A DNA stretch of 29,029 nucleotides, taken from NCBI GenBank assembly GCA_051745935.1, contig JBNJEM010000021.1, positions 1-29,029 on the forward strand, written 5' to 3'. Position numbers and translations under genes: made by a program. The notes under the pieces were generated by a model that was not told the origin of the DNA, ran no database searches, and was given only the letters and a program-made list of their open reading frames with translations. Origin of the DNA: JBNJEM01 sp051745935 (lineage in GTDB: Bacteria > Planctomycetota > Planctomycetia > Pirellulales > Pirellulaceae). This document shows positions 22,928 through 29,029 of the stretch, one piece after another (positions within the stretch are counted from its first letter, which is position 1; each line of letters begins with the position of its first letter).

Positions 22928-23923
22928 ATGCCCGCGAATTTAACCCCTCAATATTTTCAGGCCGAAGCGGAATACCGTCGAGCTTCGACGCCGGAGGAAG
23001 AGCTTGAATGTTTGCAGGCGATGTTGCGGGCGCTGCCCAAGCACAAAGGAACAGATAAGCTTCAGGCTGATTTGAAACAGAAGATCAGCAAGACCAAAAA
23101 GGAGCTGCAGCGGGGGCGAAGCGCGGGCGGCAAGCGGAGCAAGGGGCTACGCATTCCGCGTCAAGGGGCGGGGCGAGCCGTGATCGTGGGCGCGCCGAAC
23201 GTGGGAAAGAGCCATTTGCTGGCTAGTCTGACCCGGGCCACGCCGGAAGTCGCCCTGTACCCGTTTTCCACCCGCGAGCCAGTGCCGGGGATGATGCCGT
23301 GGGAAGATGTCATGGTGCAATTGATTGATACGCCGCCCATCACACACGATGTTTTGGATTCGACAACCCTGGGGCTCATTCGGGGGGCCGATCTCGTCCT
23401 GCTTGTCGTTGACGCGGGAAGTGACGACGGGATCGAAGACGCGCAAGCGGTGGTCACCAAATTGGAGCAGACCAGTACACGGTTGGCCGAGTCCACGTAT
23501 CTGGATGAAGACGATATTGGCGTCGCCTTTACTCAAACCTTTTTGGTTTTCAACAAAATCGACGATCCCGAGGCGAACGACCGAATCCAGCTTTTTCACG
23601 AGTTTTGCGACCTTCAGTTTCCGGAATACCACGTTTCCGCCAAAGAGAATGTTGGCTTGGAAGCCCTTCGCGATGCGATTTATCGCAAAATGGACGTGGT
23701 CCGGGTGTACACGAAAATGCCCAAGGAGAAGAATCCCGATCATGATCGGCCGTACACCATATATCGTGGCGGGACGTTGCTTGAAGTAGCCAGTTTGGTC
23801 CACAAGGACTTCGCGGAGAATTTCAAGAATGCTCGCGTTTGGGGCAGCCATGTCCATGATGGCACTTATGTCAAAGGGGATTATGTCGTGCACGACAAGG
23901 ATGTCGTCGAGCTGCATATCTGA
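22928..23923 (+). CDS. DRG/Obg-type GTPase with C-terminal TGS domain
   Basis: A 331-residue protein. The N-terminal helical region (residues 1-80) contains a Lys/Glu-rich coiled part. The G domain has G1 GAPNVGKS (88-95), a switch region YPFSTREPVPGM, G3 as DTPP where DxxG is expected, and G4 NKID (FLVFNKIDDPEA). G5 is EYHVSAKENVG. The C-terminal TGS domain runs from about 260 (VRVYTKMPKEKNPDHDRPYT) to the end (VHDKDVVELHI). The layout resembles archaeal and eukaryotic DRG proteins, which associate with ribosomes, more than bacterial Obg, which has a glycine-rich N-domain. Loss of the G3 glycine may alter switch II and the GTPase rate. No ribosome binding site is evident. The gene seems monocistronic. 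Confidence 0.88.
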   Translation: MPANLTPQYFQAEAEYRRASTPEEELECLQAMLRALPKHKGTDKLQADLKQKISKTKKELQRGRSAGGKRSKGLRIPRQGAGRAVIVGAPNVGKSHLLASLTRATPEVALYPFSTREPVPGMMPWEDVMVQLIDTPPITHDVLDSTTLGLIRGADLVLLVVDAGSDDGIEDAQAVVTKLEQTSTRLAESTYLDEDDIGVAFTQTFLVFNKIDDPEANDRIQLFHEFCDLQFPEYHVSAKENVGLEALRDAIYRKMDVVRVYTKMPKEKNPDHDRPYTIYRGGTLLEVASLVHKDFAENFKNARVWGSHVHDGTYVKGDYVVHDKDVVELHI

Positions 23924-23964
23924 TCGGAATCACGCTCGGTCATTTCGTTCATGTAAACGAGTAT

Positions 23965-24070
23965 TTATATTTCAGGCGGTCGGATTGGTCCGGGTGCAAA
24001 GCTGCCCGACGCAAGCTGTCTTCCCGTTGGTCGAACTCGCCGCGGAGAAAGTCATCCGCGACCGGTATAA
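23965..24070 (+). repeat. 105-bp dispersed element, copy B
   Basis: This copy runs from TTATATTTCAGGCGG to ATCCGCGACCGGTATAA. It differs from copies A and C at a handful of positions only. Its right edge creates TATAAT at 24066-24071, 24 bp upstream of the cupin gene's ATG. Confidence 0.88.
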
Positions 24071-24071
24071 T
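24066..24071 (+). promoter_or_regulatory. TATAAT -10 at the edge of repeat copy B
   Basis: A consensus -10 hexamer 24 bp before the cupin ATG at 24096, formed by the element's terminal TATAA plus the flanking T. No clear -35. Its proximity would leave a leader of about 18 nt that contains the AGGAGA ribosome binding site. Confidence 0.4.
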
Positions 24072-24095
24072 CGAGTATCCACCAGGAGATCACGC

Positions 24096-25382
24096 ATGTC
24101 TTTGACACGACGCCGATTCATTGCGCGGACGGCAGCCACAGCGCTTTTCGGGGCACCGGCGATTGTTCGCTCGCGAGGGGCTTTGGCCGCCGGCCCGGGC
24201 AGCGCCAAGGGACCGGTGCCAAAAGTCCACGTGGGCGATTCCCGGGCATTCGCGAAGGTGCGGGACGTCTTCGCGGCCGACTATCCGGGGATGAAAATGA
24301 GCTCGGTCGACGTGGACGGCCAAAGTGTCCTGCGTGCCGAGCGTGGCGGGATGCGAGTTTTCTGGATTTACCAGGGCAGCGGCGAGATGTTCCTGCCCAA
24401 CGGCTATCGGACGCAGGAGGGCGGGCAGGACCCGCTCCCCGACTCCTACGAGCCCGACCGGATCGATCCTGCCTTCGCCGAGACGCTCGGGGTTTTGAAA
24501 GAGGGACTCGCTTCTCTCTCGGAGGAGGCATCCGTCCACGTCGAGGCGATCCTCGAGCGGTGGGACGGCGAGGTCTTCGTCGGCGATTTTCCGGTCGAGC
24601 TCTGGAATCTCGAGCACCTCCCGCGGCCCTGGGCCGAGGACGAGCGAGTGGAGGCCGCCCTGGTTTCGCTGTTTGACTTCTATCGGGACGTGGGCTACGC
24701 GACCAAGCAGGCCGGATCCTACGAGCCGATCATGGCCGGAGACCAGGTGATTGCCCGGGGCGAGGAGGAGGTTTCGGTTCGGGGCCGCTTCCGTTGCCTG
24801 ACTTTGGAGAAGACGGATCGGACGGAAAGCCACATATCGACCGCGCGGCGTTTGCGTTACCTGGTCGATACGGCGGGTGGGTGCAGCTTTGACTTCGATC
24901 CCTTTCGCCGGCTTCCGCTCACCTGGTACCTCGACCACCCGGGCCAGCGGGGCGACGGGGTCAATTTCGTCAACTCCCACGTGGTCAACATCCCGCGGGA
25001 GCTTTCTTCGACCCACTTCCACCCGGCCCAGCCGAAGATCGGCGGACTCCCCCAGACGGAAATGTACCTGGTCCTCGATGGGAAGACGCAGCAGCTCGAG
25101 GCTCACGGGCGAAAACCGTCGATCCTCGTTTTTCCGGACTTGACGGACCTGACCCAGTATCAGCAGCATCCGCTCGAGCCCGGCGACCTGGTGTACATCC
25201 CGCCCGGCGTGGGCCATCGCGGGCTCGATGTCTTCGTCAACGTGCTGACCGTTCCCGGATTCAAGCCGCACAACGAGTTCTATATCGACCAGGACATCCG
25301 CGACCGTGCGGGCGGAAAGGCGCCTTACAACGAAAACGGGCTGGACAGACGAAACTACGACCGGCTCGAGAACCTGCTGTAG
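24096..25382 (+). CDS. Tat-exported cupin-domain protein, function unknown
   Basis: A 428-residue protein with a twin-arginine signal (LTRRRFIARTAATALFGAPA), so it is folded in the cytoplasm, probably with a metal, and exported. The C-terminal cupin has H307-x-H309 in SSTHFHPAQPKIGGLPQTEM, with the Glu before MYLVLDG, and motif 2 GDLVYIPPGVGHRGLDVFVN. The full three-His/one-Glu metal set is therefore present. The N-terminal 250 residues (FPVELWNLEHLPRPW and neighbouring helices) are unrecognised. It may be a dioxygenase or isomerase acting on an extracytoplasmic compound, but substrate and reaction are unknown. ATG 24096 has AGGAGA 6 nt upstream. The gene appears richer in GAG, CTC and GTC codons than its neighbours, compatible with transfer. 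It converges on uvrA. Confidence 0.78.
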   Translation: MSLTRRRFIARTAATALFGAPAIVRSRGALAAGPGSAKGPVPKVHVGDSRAFAKVRDVFAADYPGMKMSSVDVDGQSVLRAERGGMRVFWIYQGSGEMFLPNGYRTQEGGQDPLPDSYEPDRIDPAFAETLGVLKEGLASLSEEASVHVEAILERWDGEVFVGDFPVELWNLEHLPRPWAEDERVEAALVSLFDFYRDVGYATKQAGSYEPIMAGDQVIARGEEEVSVRGRFRCLTLEKTDRTESHISTARRLRYLVDTAGGCSFDFDPFRRLPLTWYLDHPGQRGDGVNFVNSHVVNIPRELSSTHFHPAQPKIGGLPQTEMYLVLDGKTQQLEAHGRKPSILVFPDLTDLTQYQQHPLEPGDLVYIPPGVGHRGLDVFVNVLTVPGFKPHNEFYIDQDIRDRAGGKAPYNENGLDRRNYDRLENLL

Positions 25383-25417
25383 AGCTACTGAAACAACCGG
25401 CTTCACGCTTCGACGAC

Positions 25418-25477
25418 ACTCTCTCGGCACGGCTGATCTCCTGCCTGCCTCTCCCATTCTTTCACCGAGAGAGTTTT
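25418..25477 (+). terminator. Possible terminator between convergent cupin and uvrA genes
   Basis: ACTCTCTCGG (25418-25427) pairs exactly with CCGAGAGAGT (25465-25474) across a 37-nt loop, followed by TTT. The long loop makes it a weak intrinsic terminator, but it lies between two converging stops. Confidence 0.35.
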
Positions 25478-25488
25478 GGAGGCGGGAG

Positions 25489-28353
25489 TCACGGTTTGTT
25501 ACCGGCTGTTAACACTTCATCCAGATAGGCACCGGTGTGGCTGCCGGGCGTCCGAGCAATCGTCTCGGGGGTTCCTGCGGCAATGATTTCTCCGCCGCCC
25601 TCTCCTCCTTCGGGGCCCAAATCGATGATCCAATCCGCCGTCTTGATGACGTCCAAGTTGTGTTCGATGACAATCACCGTATTACCTTGATCCACGAGCT
25701 GACTCAACACGTTCAGCAGCATCCGAATATCGTCGAAGTGGAGGCCGGTGGTGGGTTCATCAAGCAAATACAGTGTCTTTCCCGTGTCGGCCCGTGCTAG
25801 TTGCGTCGCCAACTTGATACGTTGCGCTTCGCCGCCCGAGAGGGTGGTCGAAGGTTGTCCCAGCCGCAAGTACCCGAGTCCGACCTGGTCCAGACACGTC
25901 AGCATGCGGGTGATGGCGGAGATGTTTTCGAAGAACCGATTGGCCTCGGCGATCGACATCTCGAGAACATCCGCGATGGACTGGCCGCGGTATTTTACCT
26001 GCAGGGTTTGGCGGTTGAAGCGGGCGCCGTTGCACTGGTTGCATGTCACATAAAGGTCGGGCAAGAAATTCATCTCGATTTTGGTGACCCCTTGCCCTTG
26101 ACAGGCTTCGCAGCGTCCCCCTTTCACATTGAAACTAAACCGGCTGGCACGAAACCCCAACTGTTTGGCGTCTCGGGTGGCGGCGAATACTTTACGGATT
26201 TCGTCGAACACGCCAGTGTAGGTGGCGGGATTGCTGCGTGGCGTCCGGCCAATGGGGGCCTGGTCAATTTCAATCAGTTTGTCGATCTGGCGTGCTCCGC
26301 GCAAACTCTTGTACGGCCCGGGCTTGGGCGCGACGTTTCCCAGTTTTCGGATCACCGCCGGTGCAAGGGTTTCGTTGACGAGCGAACTCTTGCCCGAACC
26401 GCTCACACCTGTCACGCAAACCAGCGCGGCCAATGGGAAAGAGACGGTAACCGCCTTGAGGTTGTTGGTGGAGACGTCCTGCAAGACCAGGGAGCGAGAC
26501 TTGGCGACTCGCCGTCGCCGCGTGGGAACCGGGATCGATTGCTGGCCGGCCAGGTAGCGACCGGTCATTGAATTCTCGTTTTCACGGACTTGTTGAGGGG
26601 TTCCCATGGCCACGATCCGGCCGCCAGCCTCCCCCGCGCCCGGCCCAATATCAATCAGGCGGTCGGCATGCCACATCATGGCTTTGTCATGTTCCACCAC
26701 CAAGACACTGTTCCCTTGGTCGCGGAGATCGCGGAGCGCGTCGATCAATCGCTGGTTGTCCCGCGGGTGCAGACCAATGGACGGTTCATCCAATACGTAG
26801 CAGACCCCGACCAATCCCGAACCGATGCTGGTGGCCAGCCGCACCCGCTGCAATTCGCCGCCACTCAACGTATCGGCGGGTCGATTGAGCGTCAAATACT
26901 CCACGCCCACCTGCTCGAGGAATTGAAGACGCTTGAGGATTTCCCCCACCAGCGGGTTAGCCACCGGTTTATTTTCCGACTGGAAATGGAGCTGGTCAAA
27001 AAACCGGTGGGCCTGGGCCACGGAGAGAGCCGTGATATCACCCATCGACTTCCCGCCGAGCCGCACGCTGTTGGCTTCGCGACACAGGCGAGATCCGCCA
27101 CACTCCCCACAGACCACCCGGCTTCGAAATGTCTCCAATCGCTCCCGTCGCCGTTGGTCCGTGGAGGTGGCTTGTTCCTTTTCCAGCAACGCGAGCAGTC
27201 CGGGGAATCCATCACCCTTTCCGGTCCCATGCAGAAACGCGTTCCACGCCGCCGGTGTCAACGTGCTCAGAGGAGTCCGCCAGTCAAAGTTCCGCGCCGC
27301 CATGAACGGTTCCAGCTCCCTGGCCAACTTCTTCAGTTGGGTCCCGGAAAGAGGTTGCCAGGGAACGACCGCCCCGTCCGCCAACGAGCGGCCGCGGTTG
27401 GGAACCACTAACGCGGGATCAAATTCGACGCACACGCCCATCCCCTCGCAGCGCGGACAAACTCCGTAGGGGCTGTTGAAGCTGAACGTGCGCGGTTCCA
27501 GCTCTGAATAACTGATACCACAATCAGCGCACGCATAACGAGTGCTGAAGAGCACATCATGCCACGCCACCCCCTCGTCCTCCGTCTCCGCCAAGTAGCA
27601 GGCCAGCACCAATCCGTCGCTGAAACGAATGGCCACGTCAAGCGACTCACGGGCGCGCGAGCGAATTCCTTCGCGAATGATGATGCGATCCACCACGGCC
27701 TCAATGTGGTGCACGCGCCGAGGCTGCAGCTCCGGCACCTGGTCGATATCATACACCCGCCCGTCGATGCGAACCCGCACCAATCCCGCTTTTCGCACCT
27801 GAGCGAGCACGTCGCGGTGCGCGCCACGCCGCCCGCGGATCAGCGGCGCCATGATCATGGTTTTGGTTCCTTCAGGCAGCTGCATCAGCCGCTCAAGGAT
27901 CTGTTCCGGGGTCTGCTGCTGAATCAATCGGCCACATTGATAGCAGTATGCTTGACCCAGCCGCGCCATCAGCAAACGCAGATAATCGTAGATTTCCGTG
28001 ACCGTGGCCACCGTGCTGCGTGGGTTTGGCCCCCCAGGGCGTTGATCAATGCAAATGGTCGGTTCCAAACCTTCGACCAAATCGACGTCCGGCCGTTCTC
28101 GCTGATGAAAAAACTGCCGCGCATAGACCGAAAGCGTGTCGATATACTGACGCTGGCCTTCCGCAAAAAGCGTGTCAAGCGCCAGACTACTCTTTCCCGA
28201 ACCACTCGGGCCGGTTATCACCACCAATTGCTCGCGGGGAATGTCGATGTCAATATCCCGGAGGTTGTGGACCCGCGCGCCGCGGATTCGCATCACTTCC
28301 GCCCCAGGGGCGGGACCGGAAACCGGGGGCTTTGCACCCGTGGTGACGGACAT
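25489..28353 (-). CDS. uvrA: UvrA excinuclease ABC subunit A
   Basis: A complete 954-residue UvrA. The first ATPase half has Walker A GPSGSGKS (48-55) and the UvrB/DNA-contact signature NPRSTVATVTEIYDYLRLL. It also has a zinc module CADCGISYSELEPRTFSF with a later CPRCEGMGV, and the ABC signature LSGGELQRVRLA. The second half has Walker A GVSGSGKS near 650, zinc module CEACQGQGVTK with CNQCNGARFN, LSGGEAQRIKLA and Walker B LYLLDEPTTGLHFDDI. UvrA dimers find bulky lesions, load UvrB and are recruited by Mfd. The segment before NPRSTV reads CIDQRPGGP where many UvrAs have a TTS-type stretch. The ATG at 28353 lacks a strong ribosome binding site. Repeat copy A lies 24 bp upstream. Confidence 0.96.
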   Translation of the reverse strand: MSVTTGAKPPVSGPAPGAEVMRIRGARVHNLRDIDIDIPREQLVVITGPSGSGKSSLALDTLFAEGQRQYIDTLSVYARQFFHQRERPDVDLVEGLEPTICIDQRPGGPNPRSTVATVTEIYDYLRLLMARLGQAYCYQCGRLIQQQTPEQILERLMQLPEGTKTMIMAPLIRGRRGAHRDVLAQVRKAGLVRVRIDGRVYDIDQVPELQPRRVHHIEAVVDRIIIREGIRSRARESLDVAIRFSDGLVLACYLAETEDEGVAWHDVLFSTRYACADCGISYSELEPRTFSFNSPYGVCPRCEGMGVCVEFDPALVVPNRGRSLADGAVVPWQPLSGTQLKKLARELEPFMAARNFDWRTPLSTLTPAAWNAFLHGTGKGDGFPGLLALLEKEQATSTDQRRRERLETFRSRVVCGECGGSRLCREANSVRLGGKSMGDITALSVAQAHRFFDQLHFQSENKPVANPLVGEILKRLQFLEQVGVEYLTLNRPADTLSGGELQRVRLATSIGSGLVGVCYVLDEPSIGLHPRDNQRLIDALRDLRDQGNSVLVVEHDKAMMWHADRLIDIGPGAGEAGGRIVAMGTPQQVRENENSMTGRYLAGQQSIPVPTRRRRVAKSRSLVLQDVSTNNLKAVTVSFPLAALVCVTGVSGSGKSSLVNETLAPAVIRKLGNVAPKPGPYKSLRGARQIDKLIEIDQAPIGRTPRSNPATYTGVFDEIRKVFAATRDAKQLGFRASRFSFNVKGGRCEACQGQGVTKIEMNFLPDLYVTCNQCNGARFNRQTLQVKYRGQSIADVLEMSIAEANRFFENISAITRMLTCLDQVGLGYLRLGQPSTTLSGGEAQRIKLATQLARADTGKTLYLLDEPTTGLHFDDIRMLLNVLSQLVDQGNTVIVIEHNLDVIKTADWIIDLGPEGGEGGGEIIAAGTPETIARTPGSHTGAYLDEVLTAGNKP

Positions 28354-28375
28354 GAAAAACTCAGCACAAAAAGGG

Positions 28376-28381
28376 ATTATA
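28376..28381 (-). promoter_or_regulatory. TATAAT -10 at the edge of repeat copy A, facing uvrA
   Basis: On the minus strand the edge of the element reads GAAATATAATCCC. This TATAAT ends 22 bp before the uvrA ATG. No -35 consensus is visible, so this is a candidate only. Confidence 0.4.
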
Positions 28382-28482
28382 TTTCAGGCGGTTGGATTTT
28401 TCCGGGTGGAAAGCTGCCCGGCGCAAGCCGTCCTCCCGTTGGTCGGACTCGCGACGGAGAAAGTCATCCGCGACCCGTATAA
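28377..28482 (+). repeat. 105-bp dispersed element, copy A
   Basis: It begins TTATATTTCAGGCGG and ends GTCATCCGCGACCCGTATAA. It has short inverted termini (TTATA / TATAA). It is nearly identical to copy C and slightly more distant from copy B. It sits between the uvrA start and the gene-free right end. Confidence 0.88.
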
Positions 28483-29029
28483 CAACTGGTAACAAAACCT
28501 AAATGACCAAGCGTGATCTCGCAATACTCATGCACGGGAAACAAGTCCGAAGCGCGACATGCCCAAGCACGAAGGAAGTTCGAAGCCCGAAGGAAGCACG
28601 AAGCATCCAAGCACTGACGAAGCACGAATCGCCGAATGACCTGGAGCTGCGAGGTTTTCAGCATTTGCCGCGCGTCCTCGCTTCGGACGCCGAAGACCTC
28701 GCCACCCGCGCTGCGACCCTGCCCAGCGGTGTTCCTGATGCGAAAATAAGGCCACGGATGGCAGCACGGACCCACGGATGAAGAAAGAGGTCGGCAGATA
28801 TTCCGCGCTCTCCCGCTGCTTACCCGTTATCCCCCTCAATCGCGTCCGTGCCGGTCACCCCCCTCGTCCCCTTGGTCCTTTCGGTCCCTTTCGGCCCGGG
28901 GTTCACCGCGCCCAGCAGGGCGCAACAATACAGTACGCACTGACTTGGAGTTTGTCCTCGCCCCAGTGCCAGGATGGCCCGAGATTCAAGCTTCCGGTTG
29001 GGCCCGATCCTCGCCCTGCGGAAAAAAAG
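28483..29029. other. Gene-free right end with degenerate GAAGCACGAAG repeats
   Basis: No supported gene. Between about 28555 and 28635 the sequence is built of imperfect repeats around GAAGCACGAAG and CCAAGCAC. Further right, short repeats of the type CCACGGATG (about 28752 and 28772) and TTTCGGTCCC/TTTCGGCCC (about 28878-28897) occur. Similar low-complexity CGAA-rich sequence lies near 6500. These look like intergenic repeats and not genes. Confidence 0.5.

Noticed and set aside
24090..25457. 455-codon open frame on the minus strand
   Set aside because: Antisense to the Tat-cupin gene, which has signal, ribosome binding site and metal motifs.
27559..28482. 307-codon plus-strand frame ending in GWIFPGG-type residues
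   Set aside because: Antisense to uvrA, then translated 105-bp repeat. The recurring peptide reflects the repeat, not a protein family.

Overview
The window looks like a chromosomal segment of a planctomycete, probably of the Pirellulales group. This is inferred from gene content and not from a marker gene. The clues are a stand-alone RNA polymerase alpha-CTD-like protein, a DRG-type TGS GTPase, a secreted Pro/Ser/Thr-rich protein, remnants of sulfatase, DUF3604 and BNR-type genes, a sialate O-acetylesterase, and many short palindromic intergenic repeats. No rRNA, tRNA, CRISPR array or complete insertion sequence was seen.

Left part (1 to about 6930): a gene-poor, decayed region. It holds the 3' end of a BNR-repeat protein, the C-terminal half of a TauE/SafE permease, a frameshifted transposase-like remnant, the last 69 codons of a REP-associated tyrosine transposase (RAYT), and a chain of abutting fragments: DUF3604, then a sulfatase N-terminus, then a frameshifted and truncated YhcG/DUF1016 gene. 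The one intact unit here is a ParD/ParE toxin-antitoxin pair with a recognisable promoter and operator-like palindrome. REP-like palindromes are scattered throughout.

Middle part (6931 to 17700): a two-gene sugar-related unit on the plus strand (sialate O-acetylesterase, zinc-dependent sorbitol/xylitol-type dehydrogenase) faces a minus-strand group of pcrA/uvrD helicase, mfd and a SurA-like peptidyl-prolyl isomerase. PcrA carries the C-terminal Tudor-like domain known to bind RNA polymerase, and Mfd is the transcription-repair coupling factor, so this is a transcription-coupled repair neighbourhood. A short alpha-CTD-like gene diverges from pcrA.

Right part (17700 to 29029): a coupled pair of unrecognised genes (four-helix membrane protein with a beta-rich tail, then a small arrestin-like beta protein) is followed by a small P-loop ATPase. 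Then come a secreted low-complexity protein, a DRG-like GTPase with an unusual G3 motif, a Tat-exported cupin, and uvrA on the minus strand.

The most unusual features are (a) a dispersed element of about 105 bp, present in three copies, each placed so that a TATAAT at its edge lies 20 to 45 bp upstream of a start codon (ATPase gene, cupin gene, uvrA), and (b) three consecutive DNA palindromes inside the YhcG remnant that encode near-identical peptides on both strands.
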